From JAMXLO01 sp963726125 (lineage in GTDB: Bacteria > Pseudomonadota > Alphaproteobacteria > Acetobacterales > Acetobacteraceae): a stretch of DNA of 64,000 bases. Numbering within the stretch: position 1 is the first letter of the stretch; every line of letters starts with the position of its first letter. Under the pieces are notes generated by a model. It was not told the DNA's origin, did no database searches, and saw only the letters and a list, made by a program, of their open reading frames with translations. A program made the position numbers and the translations under genes. Where the stretch lies: contig CAVSBG010000004.1 of NCBI GenBank assembly GCA_963726125.1, positions 62,001-126,000 on the forward strand, written 5' to 3'. Shown here in pieces: positions 9,535 through 19,081 of the stretch.

Positions 9535-11198
9535 CCGATCTGATCATTGGCGCCTGGTGGTACTTGCCAGCCAGGGATTTGGAACCATTCCTGGGCTCGC
9601 TCCGGCACACGACCTTCAATGGTGACGTATGCGTCCTCGTTGGTGATGCCCCCGAGGACGTGATCGAAGTTCTGCTGGCGCACGGCGTCATCGTCGACCG
9701 GCTGCGCCGCTTTGGCGCGGGGATGACTGTCGATCGATACGCCCGCTACTGCGGCTATCTGGATTTCATCACGCGGCACGCTGATCGATACGACGCAGTC
9801 TTGCTGGCGGACTTACGAGACGTCGTCTTCCAGTCGAACCCGTTCGAGCGGCCATTGCCCGCGGACATTGTATACACATATGAACGTTGCCTGATCGGCG
9901 ATAACCCGATTGTGCGCCAGCGGATTGCGCATAAATACGGCGACGACGCTGCGCATAATTTGCGGGACTTCCCGCTATCGTGTTGTGGCGCAACTTTCGG
10001 GACAGTGCCTGGCATTGTCCGATACCTCCTGGCCATGACCCAGTCGCTGTTCACCCTGCCGGTGCCGCTCGCGTTTCACACCGATCAGGTCATACACAAC
10101 CACATCGTTCATTTGCGGGCCCTGCGTGGAGCGTGGCTGGACGCGAGCGATGGCGCCGTCTCCAATATAGAGCACACTCCCGAAGAATCGGTTGCCATTG
10201 GTGCAGACGAGGTGTTGATCGACGCCAAGCAGGTGCCAGTCCTGCATCAGTGGCAAAAGCACCCACGTCTGGCGGCGCATGTGCGATCGAGTCCGCGTTT
10301 TCGCCTTGCTGCGCTGCCACCGGTGTCATCGGGCCGCTCGCTGCCCGGGTCGCCGTTGCCCGATGCACCGGATCAGGGCACCGTCATCTGCTTCTACCAT
10401 CGCGAGCGTGACGCGGGCTGGCTCGAACCGTTCGTCGCCAGTATGCGCATGGTGGGCTTCGCCGGTCCGATCCATTGCATCGGTTCGTTCGATGAACGTG
10501 AAAGCGCAACCCTTTCGCAATATCGCTGTGCAGTCCACGGGCTGTTCGAGATGGACTTTTCCATCGGCGCCGACAATCTCGCGCATTTCTGCTTCTGCCA
10601 GATGCTCGATGAGCTCGCGTTGACCGGGGATGGCCATGACCGACAGATCATGTTGTTCGAGTCCGTGCACGCGGTCTTCCAGCGGGATCCCTTCATTGGC
10701 CAGACGATCGGGCTGTCGGTATTCTGCGAAGGTTCGACACGGATTGGCGAGTCGGAGTTCAACCTCCACAGGGTGGCGCATCTTGGTGAAACCGATGAGG
10801 CGCTTCGGCACCGCCCGATCATCTCGTCCGCTGTGCTGCGTGGCGCACTCGCGATATTGCGCGATTTCTATCGCCGTATCCTGACGGAGTACGCAGGCCG
10901 TGCGGAATTGCTGCGGTTCGACAAAAGTATACAGGGCGCCGTGAACTGGGTGTGCCATGGCAGTCGCTTGCCGTTCCCCGTCGTCGTGCATCCCAATGGT
11001 GCCGAGATCTTCTTCCAGGCATCAGCATCCGACCTTGTGCTCACCACGGACCACGGCATAACCGTGGGCGGTGCTGTCCCCGCGGCAATTTTCAACGCAT
11101 TCCACGACACCGAGCTGTTGCGGACATTAAGGCAGCGAACTCGGGATCGACGCGGGACCACCATGACATCGCGCCGTTCGGCTGCTAAGCGCCGCTGA
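9531..11198 (+). CDS. Tandem-domain glycosyltransferase-like protein, copy 3 of 3
   Basis: 555 residues from the GTG at 9531. The N-half carries FLGSLRHTTFNGDVCVLVG and ADLRDVVFQSNPF (aspartates at 94 and 97), and the C-half carries FYHRERDAGWLEPFVASMRMV and FESVHAVFQRDPF, again without the acidic pair. The shared blocks GLSVFCEGS, PIISSAVLRGAL and VVVHPNGAEIFF follow. Unlike copies 1 and 2 it ends in a very basic tail of about 25 residues (RQRTRDRR...RRSAAKRR). The stop codon overlaps the ATG of the ABC exporter gene (TGATG), tying the trio to that transporter. Glycosyltransferase identity is inferred from the fold-like motifs. Confidence 0.6.
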   Translation: MTDLIIGAWWYLPARDLEPFLGSLRHTTFNGDVCVLVGDAPEDVIEVLLAHGVIVDRLRRFGAGMTVDRYARYCGYLDFITRHADRYDAVLLADLRDVVFQSNPFERPLPADIVYTYERCLIGDNPIVRQRIAHKYGDDAAHNLRDFPLSCCGATFGTVPGIVRYLLAMTQSLFTLPVPLAFHTDQVIHNHIVHLRALRGAWLDASDGAVSNIEHTPEESVAIGADEVLIDAKQVPVLHQWQKHPRLAAHVRSSPRFRLAALPPVSSGRSLPGSPLPDAPDQGTVICFYHRERDAGWLEPFVASMRMVGFAGPIHCIGSFDERESATLSQYRCAVHGLFEMDFSIGADNLAHFCFCQMLDELALTGDGHDRQIMLFESVHAVFQRDPFIGQTIGLSVFCEGSTRIGESEFNLHRVAHLGETDEALRHRPIISSAVLRGALAILRDFYRRILTEYAGRAELLRFDKSIQGAVNWVCHGSRLPFPVVVHPNGAEIFFQASASDLVLTTDHGITVGGAVPAAIFNAFHDTELLRTLRQRTRDRRGTTMTSRRSAAKRR

Positions 11199-12985
11199 TG
11201 GATGCCACGACACCCCGCGCCGACGTCACGGCGCGCCAGGACGGTACGCGTGCGTTGCTCATGCGGCTATGGCGGGACCATGTCCGCCACTACAAGCCGC
11301 GTTTGCTGCTGGTGCTGGTGCTCACTGCCCTCATGGCCGGCGCCACCGCGCTTTATCCTGTCGTCATCGATCACGCGTTTCAGATGTTCACTGATCGTGA
11401 CCAGCGCATCCTGTACCAGATACCGGCGTTGGTCGTGGCCATCACGTCGATCAAGGCGGCGGCGCAATACTTCCAGAACGTGCAGGTTCAGCAAGTCGTG
11501 CTGCTGGTGATCCGAGAACTGCAGGGGCGCATGTTCGCGCATCTGACGGCGGCCGACCTGACGCGACTGGAACGCGAGGCACCGGCGCAGCTGGCGGCGC
11601 GCTTCACCACTGACGCTACCATCATTCGTGATGCACTGACCCGCGCGGTCAACGGCATCGCCGATGCGGTGACCGTGATCGGACTGGTCGCGTCGATGTT
11701 GTATCTGGACTGGCTGCTCAGCGTGATCGCCGCGGCAATGTATCCTCTGGCGGCGGTACCGATACAGCGCATCGGCAAGCGCATCCGCCGCGCGTCGGGC
11801 GGCATGCAGGAGCGCATGGGCGAGACCGCGGCGCTGCTGAACGAAAGCTTCGCCCAGGCCCGCATCGTTCGCGCCTACCGCTTGGAAGCGGCGGAGACGC
11901 GCCGCGCGGAGGGTGCGTTCACCGAGCTGTATCGCGCCTTGATGCGTATGACCAAGGGGCGCGCCCGCGTCGATCCGGTGCTGGAGGTACTGGGTGGCGC
12001 CGCGGTCGCCGCGGTCATCGGTTTTGCCGGCTGGCGCGCCGCCGTCAGCTCGCAGACCATCGGCAACTTCACCGGCTTCGTCGCCGCACTGCTGATTGCC
12101 GCGCGACCGCTGCGCGCACTTGGGTCACTGAACGCCGCGTTGCAGGAAGGGCTGGCCGGCCTGACCCGGGTGTTCACCGTGGTGGACGAACCCCCAGGCA
12201 TCGCCGACGCGCCGGGCGCCGAACCGTTGCCGGTAGGGCATGGTCATGTCGCGTTCGACGATGTGCGGTTCGTTTATCCCGACGGTCGCGTTGGCCTCTC
12301 CGGCCTCAGTTTCGCTGCCGAACCAGGCACCACGGTTGCGCTGGTCGGACCGTCCGGCGCAGGCAAGTCCACAGCGCTCGGACTGGTCCCGCGGTTGCAC
12401 GATGTCACCGCCGGCGCGGTGCGCATCGACGGCGCGGACGTGCGTCGCGTGACATTGGCGAGCCTGCGCGATGCGATTGCATATGTCGCACAGGATTTAC
12501 TGTTATTTGACGACAGCATAACGTCCAACATACGCATGGGGCATCCTGATGCGACGGATGAACAGATCGCCGCCGCCGCCGAGGACGCCGCCGCCGCATC
12601 GTTTATCGAGGCGCTGCCGGATGGCTATGCCACGCGCGTCGGTCCGGGGGGGCGTCGGTTATCCGGTGGACAGCGGCAGCGGATCGCACTCGCCCGCGCG
12701 CTGTTGCGCAACCCGCGGATCTTGCTGCTGGATGAGGCAACAAGCGCTCTCGACACCGAAAGCGAGGCGGCCATTCAGGTCGCGCTCGGCCGGCTGCGGC
12801 GGGGTCGCACGACAATAGTCATCGCGCACCGGCTTTCCACGGTCCGCGATGCCGATCTGGTTGTCGTCATGCAGGAGGGGCGGGCGGTCGAACAGGGAAG
12901 TCACGCCACATTGCTGGAGCAGGATGGTCTTTACGCCAGACTCGTGCGGAGCCAAACACTTGTGGATCTGGCGAGTCCGCTCTAA
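11198..12985 (+). CDS. ABC exporter, fused permease and ATPase (MsbA-like)
   Basis: 595 residues. The N-terminal half holds about six membrane segments (first at about 34-55), and the C-terminal half is a nucleotide-binding domain: Walker A GPSGAGKS at 384-391, signature LSGGQ at 488-492, Walker B ILLLDEA at 508-514, and the H-loop IAHRLST. This half-transporter layout dimerises and exports lipid-linked or hydrophobic molecules, as in MsbA. The ATG overlaps the stop of the third glycosyltransferase-like gene, so it is translated with that group; a role in exporting or flipping the product made by those enzymes is an inference from context. Confidence 0.9.
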   Translation: MDATTPRADVTARQDGTRALLMRLWRDHVRHYKPRLLLVLVLTALMAGATALYPVVIDHAFQMFTDRDQRILYQIPALVVAITSIKAAAQYFQNVQVQQVVLLVIRELQGRMFAHLTAADLTRLEREAPAQLAARFTTDATIIRDALTRAVNGIADAVTVIGLVASMLYLDWLLSVIAAAMYPLAAVPIQRIGKRIRRASGGMQERMGETAALLNESFAQARIVRAYRLEAAETRRAEGAFTELYRALMRMTKGRARVDPVLEVLGGAAVAAVIGFAGWRAAVSSQTIGNFTGFVAALLIAARPLRALGSLNAALQEGLAGLTRVFTVVDEPPGIADAPGAEPLPVGHGHVAFDDVRFVYPDGRVGLSGLSFAAEPGTTVALVGPSGAGKSTALGLVPRLHDVTAGAVRIDGADVRRVTLASLRDAIAYVAQDLLLFDDSITSNIRMGHPDATDEQIAAAAEDAAAASFIEALPDGYATRVGPGGRRLSGGQRQRIALARALLRNPRILLLDEATSALDTESEAAIQVALGRLRRGRTTIVIAHRLSTVRDADLVVVMQEGRAVEQGSHATLLEQDGLYARLVRSQTLVDLASPL

Positions 12986-13075
12986 TAGCTTTTCGTAACG
13001 TTCTTTCAATATCAAATTAATGCTGTATCCCGGGCGGCGTATAGGTCATTGTGAGCCTCCCGGCAGGCGACGGGG

Positions 13076-14227
13076 ATGAACGACCAAACCACCACAACCG
13101 AGCTTGCGCCCCCTGTCGTGTCCGTCAGGGGTGCGGTGCGTCCCGAACCGGATCTTCTGTCGGCCCGGCAGAAGATCCGAGGTGCCACGCGCGCCAAGCT
13201 GGTTCTGGCGCTCATTGTGCTGATCGCAGCCGCGGGCGCGGTCGCCGATTGGTACCTGACGAAGGACATTGCCACCACTGACGATGCCTACACCGACGGC
13301 CACGCGATCACAGTCGCGCCCCAGGTGGCGGGGACCGTCGTCTCCCTCGACGTGAACGACAATCAACGAGTGAAGGCCGGTGACCTATTGTTCCAGATCG
13401 ATCCGCGCGCCTACGTTGCCGCGCGTGATCAGGCGCAGGGTAGCTTGCAGCAGGCCGAAGCACAGCTCGCTGACGCACGTATCGCATTGGAGTTTGCACG
13501 GGCGACCTATCCGGCCAGGCTCGCGGCCGCGCAGGCGCAACTGACCGCAGCAAAGGCGACGCGGTTCAAGGCGGACGCCGATGCGCGCCGGCAACGGGGA
13601 TTGCCGAAGCAGGCCACGATGCAACAGGACGTCGACAATGCCGAGGCCGCGCTGCGCTCGGCGGATGCGCAGGTGGACGCGGCACAGGCCGCGGTGCAGC
13701 AGGCCGATCTCGTGCCGCAATTCATCGGCCAGGCCGAAGCCAGGGTGCGCCAGCTCGAGGCGCAGGTGGCGCTGGCCCGCGCGCAGCTTGACCAGGCGGA
13801 CCTCAACCTCTCCTGGACCAAGATCGTTGCGCCAAAGGACGGCTGGATCACCAAGCGCAACATCGAGCAGGGCAACTACGCGCAGGCCGGTCAATCGGTG
13901 CTGTCGTTGGTTACGCCCGACATCTGGGTCACCGCCAACTTCAAGGAATCGCAACTCGGTCGCATGCGGCCAGGGCAGCAGGTCGATATCAGTGTGGATG
14001 CGTATCCGCAGCTCAAGCTGAAGGGGCATGTGGACAGCATTCAGCTCGGCTCCGGCTCGCGCTTCACCGCGTTCCCGCCGGAGAACGCCACTGGCAATTT
14101 CGTGAAGATAGTGCAGCGCGTGCCGGTGAAGATCGTGATCGACAGCGGGATGGACCCCAACCTGCCACTTCCGCTCGGCGTATCCGTCGAGCCGACCGTC
14201 CGGCTGGCTGAAGCACCGGCCCGCTAG
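13076..14227 (+). CDS. emrA: HlyD/EmrA-family membrane fusion protein
   Basis: 383 residues. A short cytoplasmic N-terminus is followed by one membrane anchor (about 41-60), the biotinyl-lipoyl-like strand TDDAYTDGHAITVAPQVAGTV (about 68-89), a long alpha-helical hairpin rich in Ala/Gln (100-240) and the C-terminal barrel. This is the EmrA type that links an inner-membrane MFS pump to an outer-membrane channel for drug export. A 90-bp AT-rich spacer separates it from the ABC exporter, so it may have its own promoter. emrB follows 9 bp later. Confidence 0.88.
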   Translation: MNDQTTTTELAPPVVSVRGAVRPEPDLLSARQKIRGATRAKLVLALIVLIAAAGAVADWYLTKDIATTDDAYTDGHAITVAPQVAGTVVSLDVNDNQRVKAGDLLFQIDPRAYVAARDQAQGSLQQAEAQLADARIALEFARATYPARLAAAQAQLTAAKATRFKADADARRQRGLPKQATMQQDVDNAEAALRSADAQVDAAQAAVQQADLVPQFIGQAEARVRQLEAQVALARAQLDQADLNLSWTKIVAPKDGWITKRNIEQGNYAQAGQSVLSLVTPDIWVTANFKESQLGRMRPGQQVDISVDAYPQLKLKGHVDSIQLGSGSRFTAFPPENATGNFVKIVQRVPVKIVIDSGMDPNLPLPLGVSVEPTVRLAEAPAR

Positions 14228-14236
14228 CCACATTCC

Positions 14237-15814
14237 ATGAGCGAACTGCATGACGCGACCTGGCGGCCACGAGGCAGCGTTTGGCTCGTCGCCGGCGCCG
14301 CAACGCTGGCGCCGTTCATGGAGATCCTCGACACCACCATCGTCAACGTCAGCCTGCCTTACATCGCGGGCACGCTGTCCGCCAGCAATGACGATGCGAC
14401 CTGGACGCTGACCTCTTATCTGGTGGCCAACGGTGTTGTGGTGCCGGTCGCCGGATGGCTGGGAAGGCTGATCGGGCGCAAGCGCTATTTCCTGACCTGC
14501 ATCGCCATGTTCACCGTATGCTCGTTTCTGTGCGGCATCGCCACCAGCCTGCCGCAGCTTGTGATGTTCCGCCTGCTGCAAGGCCTGTTCGGTGGCGGGC
14601 TGCAACCATGCCAGCAATCGGTGATCCTCGACACGTTCGAGCCATCGCAGCGCGGCAAGGCATTTTCACTGGTGGCGATCGCGGTGATCTTCGCGCCGAT
14701 CATCGGCCCGACGCTGGGCGGCTGGATCACCGATAACTACACGTGGCGCTGGGTGTTCCTGATCAACGTGCCCGTGGGCATCGTCGCGTTCATCGCGGTG
14801 TTGCAACTGGTCGAGGATCCACCCTGGGTGCAACGCGACCGGGCGCATCTGCGCGACATCGATTACGGCGGCCTGGGGCTGATAGCGCTGGGACTTGGTT
14901 CGCTGCAGATCATGCTCGACCGTGGTGAGGACAACGACTGGTTCAACTTCTCCAACGATCAAGCTGTTCGGTCTGCTGGCCGCCGTGGGTATCGTTGGCG
15001 GAATCGCCTGGCTGTTGCTGGTCGAGAAACCCGTGGTGAACCTGCGCTGCCTCAAGGACCGCAACTTCGGCATCGGCGTGGTCATGGTTTCTGGTATCGG
15101 GGCGATTCTCTATTCCAGCAACGTACTGATCCCGGTGATGGCACAGCAATGGTTCGGCTACACCGCCCTGCTCGCCGGTCTGCTGCTATCGCCCGGCGCC
15201 GCCGTGATGATCCTGTTCATACCCATCGTCGCGAGGGTCGTGCTGCCGAATGTCCAGACCCGCTACGTGATCGCGTTCGGTTTCTTCGTGCTGGGTTGTT
15301 CGGCGGCGTTTGCCAACCATCTGACGCCGCAGCTGGATTTTTGGACCCTCGCGATGTTCCGGGCGTTCCAGACCGTCGGTCTGGCATTCCTGTTTGTCCC
15401 GAACAGCACGTTATCGTATTCCACACTGCCGCGTTCGCTGAATGCGGACGCGGCAGCGCTCTATTCGATGTTCCGTAATATCTCCGGCTCGGTCGGTATC
15501 GCGGTCATCACGGCACTCGGCGCCGAACGGCAGCAGGTGCATCGAGCCTACATGGCAGGCCATCTGACGCCGTACGACCAGCCGTACCAGGACCTGCTCT
15601 CGGCCCACACACATGCCCTTGCAGGCCATGGGGCAGACCGCGCATGACGCCCATGATGCGGCCATGGGCCTGATCAATCGCACGCTGGACCAGCAGGCGG
15701 CGATCCTGTCATATATGGACCTCTATGCCTATATCGCGGTGGCCGCGTTCTGCCTTGGTGCCCCTGACGTTGCTGTTCCGCCCTGGCGTGGCCGGCCGGC
15801 CATCAGCGCGCTGA
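14237..15814 (+). pseudogene. emrB: EmrB-like DHA2 MFS transporter, three frameshifts
   Basis: The start at 14237 opens an EmrB-type protein (APFMEILDTTIVNVSLPYIAG, then LIGRKRYF and RLLQGLFGGGLQP), which would have about 14 membrane segments and pump drugs with EmrA. The frame breaks at about 14950, at about 15610 and at about 15765. Each shift behaves like one extra base, and the conserved C-terminal sequence resumes in the next frame each time (KLFGLLAAVGIVGG, MGQTAHDAHDAAMGLINRTLDQQAAILSYMD, LVPLTLLFRPG). The joined frame would end at the TGA at 15812-15814. Because homology continues across every break, this is either a very recent pseudogene or, more likely, sequence error. Confidence 0.82.
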
Positions 15815-15912
15815 AACGTGTCGCCCACCGACTGGCTCGCGCCGCCTATGTCAGCGCCGCCGGGCGTGCGATGATGGCCGCTTCGGAGTGATCGATTCAG
15901 GGGGATGTGATC

Positions 15913-16131
15913 ATGAGCGGCAGCGCCGAGACCGACATTGAAAACCTGCTCGACGCGGCGAGGGAGCTGGGCACGGAAGATCCGGAGGAGGAGATCAACG
16001 CGCTGCAGGAGTTGCTGCGCGCCGCGTGGAACCTGATGACCGAGGCGCAGCAGACCACGTTGATGCAAACTGACGAAGCCCAGGCCGTGCTGGAACCGGA
16101 AGAGGACGAGGAAGACGAACCGGACGAGTGA
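15913..16131 (+). CDS. Small acidic protein of unknown function
   Basis: 72 residues from the ATG at 15913, preceded by a good ribosome binding site (AGGGGG, about 8 bases upstream); a GTG at 15907 is also in frame. The sequence is strongly acidic: DTEDPEEE-like runs near the N-terminus and an almost uninterrupted Glu/Asp tail in the last 15 residues. The middle (about 30-55) is predicted helical. No family recognised. It lies between the damaged emrB and the convergent hemF gene, whose end is only 7 bp away. Confidence 0.6.
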   Translation: MSGSAETDIENLLDAARELGTEDPEEEINALQELLRAAWNLMTEAQQTTLMQTDEAQAVLEPEEDEEDEPDE

Positions 16132-16137
16132 TCGCCG

Positions 16138-17039
16138 CTACGGCCACTTCACCTCGGGCGGCAGGCTCATAAGGATGGCCTCGACGTTGCCGCCGGTCTT
16201 CAGCCCGAACAGCGTGCCGCGATCGTGGATCAGGTTGAACTCGACATAGCGGCCGCGCCGGATCAACTGGTGTTCGCGGTCGGCATCGTCCACCTCGCGC
16301 CCATCCGCCGGCGCACGATGCGGGGGAAAGCGTCGAGGAAAGCCAGACCCACGTCGCGCGTGAAGGCGAAGTCGGCCTCGGCATCGCCGCTGAAGTGATG
16401 GTCATAGAAGATCCCGCCGGCACCGCGCGGTTCGTTGCGGTGCGGCAGGAAGAAGTAGCGGTCGCACCATGCCTTGAAGTCGGGATAGTACTGCGGGTTG
16501 TGCCGGTCGCAGGCCGCCTTGAACGACGCGTGGAAGTCGGCCGCGTCGGCCTCGGCTTCAGGCGTATCCAGCCGCATCGGCGTGAGGTCGCCGCCACCAC
16601 CAAACCAACCCTTGGTTGTAATCAGCATGCGCGTATTGAAGTGCGCCGCCGGTACAAGCGGGCTCTGCATGTGCGCGACGAGGCTGATGCCGCTCGCCCA
16701 GAACCGTGGATCCTGCTCGGCGCCCTGGATCTGCGAGCGGAACTCGGGGCTGAATTCGCCCGACACGGTGGAGACGTTGACGCCGACCTTCTCGAATACC
16801 CGTCCGCGCATCACGCTCATGACGCCGCCGCCACCATCATGACCCTCGGCCGGCCGCTGCCACGCGGTGCGCGTGAATCGGCCGGCCGGCCGATCGGCCA
16901 AGGGGCCATCCTGGGCATCCTCGATCGCCTCGAATTCGGCGCACAACCGATCGCGCAGCGTTTCGAACCAGGCGCGCGCGCGGTCCTTCAGGGCTTCATG
17001 CGGAACCGGCGTGGCGGCTTCTTGGGCGGGTTGCGACAT
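16138..17039 (-). CDS. hemF: Oxygen-dependent coproporphyrinogen III oxidase, one frameshift
   Basis: Starts at the ATG at 17039 (MSQPAQEAATPVP) and reads through family blocks such as RAWFETLRDRLCAEFEAIE, GGGGVMSVMRGRVFEKVGVNVS, WFGGGGDLTP, HNPQYYPDFKAWCDRYFFLPHR and RGAGGIFYDHHFS. At about 16300 the frame changes in a way that fits one missing base. The conserved end (DADREHQLIRRGRYVEFNL, then HDRGTLFGLKTGGNVEAIL) continues in the new frame to the TAG at 16138. The enzyme decarboxylates coproporphyrinogen III to protoporphyrinogen IX in haem synthesis. Divergent from petA, the Rieske gene. The break is probably a sequence error. Confidence 0.88.
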
Positions 17040-17080
17040 CAACGGGAGCTTTCTGGTGCATTGCCACATTAGCGCCTGGG

Positions 17081-17100
17081 CCCCCCGTGTTGCAGGGGGG
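17081..17100. repeat. C6/G6 inverted repeat between hemF and petA
   Basis: A run of six C (17081-17086) and six G (17095-17100) can pair around an 8-base loop. It sits in the 186-bp spacer between the divergent hemF and petA starts, so it could affect the 5' leader of either transcript. No poly-T tract follows on either strand, so it is not a standard terminator. Function unknown. Confidence 0.4.
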
Positions 17101-17225
17101 CAGCAGCGTCCCTAGTATGCGCCCGCGCGGCCGGTGTCCCCGGCCGCTTCGGCTGAATCTGGGCGGTCTGGAAGGCCCGCCCGCGGCTTGGCGCGTCCGC
17201 GGCATGCCGTCGAGCATCGAGGGGA

Positions 17226-17795
17226 ATGATGGCTGAGTTGTCTGCCGCAAGTGTCGCCCACCATGGCCATCCACCCGATGTCACCAAACGCGATATGCTG
17301 AAACTGGTTGCCGGCGCCACCGCAGGAATTGGTGTCGCCGCCGTCGCCTGGTCCCTGATCGACTACATGAACCCCGCCCAGGATGTGCTTGCGCTGTCGG
17401 CGGTCGACGTCGACCTCAACCCGATTGTTGCAGGCCAGGGCATCACCGTGCTCTGGCAGGGCAAGCCCATTTTCGTGCGCCATCGGACGCCACAGGAGAT
17501 CAAGCAAGCCGCCGACGTGCCGCTGAACCAGCTCATCGAGCCCCAGCCTGATAACGCGCGTGTCCAGCCGGGCCACGACCAATGGATCGTGCTCGTCGGC
17601 ATCTGCACCCATCTCGGCTGCGTCCCTCTGGGCAACAAGTCGTCCGACCCGCGCGGCGAATGGGGCGGCTGGTTCTGCCCCTGCCACGGCAGCCAGTACC
17701 ATACGTCCGGGCGCGTGCGCCACGGGCCGGCGCCCGCCAATCTGACGGTACCGCCCTACGCGTTCGAATCCGACTCCAAGATCAAGATCGGCTGA
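17226..17795 (+). CDS. petA: Ubiquinol-cytochrome c reductase iron-sulfur subunit (Rieske)
   Basis: 189 residues from the ATG at 17226, with GAGGGGA just upstream as ribosome binding site. A single N-terminal membrane anchor (about 24-45) follows KRDML, a Tat-like start. The Rieske cluster ligands are CTHLGC at 127-132 and CPCHGSQYH at 151-159, followed by GPAP. The protein carries the 2Fe-2S centre of the bc1 complex, moving electrons from ubiquinol to cytochrome c1. First gene of petABC; petB begins 18 bp downstream. Confidence 0.96.
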   Translation: MMAELSAASVAHHGHPPDVTKRDMLKLVAGATAGIGVAAVAWSLIDYMNPAQDVLALSAVDVDLNPIVAGQGITVLWQGKPIFVRHRTPQEIKQAADVPLNQLIEPQPDNARVQPGHDQWIVLVGICTHLGCVPLGNKSSDPRGEWGGWFCPCHGSQYHTSGRVRHGPAPANLTVPPYAFESDSKIKIG

Positions 17796-17812
17796 CAAGG
17801 AAGCCCCCCCCG

Positions 17813-19081
17813 ATGGCCGAACAGCACAAAAGCGAATTCAGCAATCCGGTGATCAACTGGATCGATACCCGTCTGCCCGTCTTCACGATGATGCAGAAGG
17901 AATACGGTACCTTCCCGACGCCGAAGAACTTCAACTACTTCTGGAACTTCGGCGCGCTGGCGATGGTCACGCTGATGATCATGATCGCCACCGGCATCTT
18001 CCTGGCGATGAACTACCAGCCGAATACGGAGCTCGCGTTCGGCTCCATCCAACACATCATGCGCGACGTGAACTACGGGTGGCTGATCCGCTACATCCAC
18101 CAGAACGGCGCGTCGATGTTCTTTATCGTCACCTACATCCACATCTTTCGGGGGCTCTACTACGGCTCCTATAAGAAGCCGCGCGAGCTTCTGTGGATGA
18201 TCGGCGTGGTGATCCTGCTGCTCATGATGGCAACCGCCTTCATGGGCTACGTGCTGCCGTGGGGCCAGATGTCCTACTGGGGCGCCACCGTCATCACCAA
18301 CCTGTTCTCCGCCTTTCCCATCGTCGGCCATCCCATCGTGACATGGCTGTGGGGCGGCTTCAGCGTCGACAATCCCACCCTGAACCGCTTCTTCTCGTTG
18401 CACTACCTGCTGCCGTTCGTTCTGATTGGTGTGGTGTTCCTGCACGTTGCGGCGCTGCACATCGTGGGATCCAACAACCCACTGGGCATCGACGTGAAGT
18501 CACCGCAGGACACGCTGCCGTTCCACCCATACTACACGGTGAAGGACAGCGTCGGCGTGTGCGTATTCCTGGGTATCTTCGCGGCGGTCGTGTTCTTCGC
18601 GCCGAACATGCTCGGCGATCCGAACAACTTCATCCCGGCCAACCCGTTGCAGACTCCCGCCGACATCGTGCCCGAGTGGTACTTCTTGCCGTACTACGCG
18701 ATCCTCCGCTCGGTGCCTGATAAGCTGCTCGGCGTGTGCATGCTGTTCGGCTCGATCCTGATCCTGCTTGTGCTGCCGTGGTTGGATACATCACCGGTGC
18801 GCAGTGCACGATTCCGGCCGATCTATCGCCAGATCATATGGGTCTGGCTGCTTGCAGTGGTGGTCCTGGGCATCTGCGGCGCCCACAAGCCGGAAGGCAT
18901 CTGGGTGCTGCTGAGCCGGGTCTGCACGCTATACTACTTCCTGCATTTCCTGGTGATCCTGCCGCTGCTCGGCAAGCTGGAGCGTCCGCTGCCGCTGCCG
19001 GAAAGCATCAGTCGTCCGGTCATCGGCGGAGGTGGCCCGATGCCATCGGGCGCCACCGCCAAGCCGATGGAGAAGGCATGA
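17813..19081 (+). CDS. petB: Cytochrome b of the bc1 complex
   Basis: 422 residues from the ATG at 17813, preceded by ACAAGGAAG. It shows the classical cytochrome b blocks: WNFGALAMVTLMIMIATGIFLAMNY, GASMFFIVTYIHIFRGLYYGSY, GYVLPWGQMSYWGATVITN, the quinol-oxidation motif PEWYFLPYYAILRS, and paired histidines on helices B and D for the two haems b. Membrane-bound core of complex III. The stop overlaps the start of petC by 4 bp. An in-frame extension upstream to 17582 overlaps petA and is rejected. Confidence 0.97.
   Translation: MAEQHKSEFSNPVINWIDTRLPVFTMMQKEYGTFPTPKNFNYFWNFGALAMVTLMIMIATGIFLAMNYQPNTELAFGSIQHIMRDVNYGWLIRYIHQNGASMFFIVTYIHIFRGLYYGSYKKPRELLWMIGVVILLLMMATAFMGYVLPWGQMSYWGATVITNLFSAFPIVGHPIVTWLWGGFSVDNPTLNRFFSLHYLLPFVLIGVVFLHVAALHIVGSNNPLGIDVKSPQDTLPFHPYYTVKDSVGVCVFLGIFAAVVFFAPNMLGDPNNFIPANPLQTPADIVPEWYFLPYYAILRSVPDKLLGVCMLFGSILILLVLPWLDTSPVRSARFRPIYRQIIWVWLLAVVVLGICGAHKPEGIWVLLSRVCTLYYFLHFLVILPLLGKLERPLPLPESISRPVIGGGGPMPSGATAKPMEKA

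Noticed and set aside
14940..14965. Programmed frameshifting in emrB
   Set aside because: There is no slippery heptamer with a downstream structure, and two more shifts follow in the same gene.
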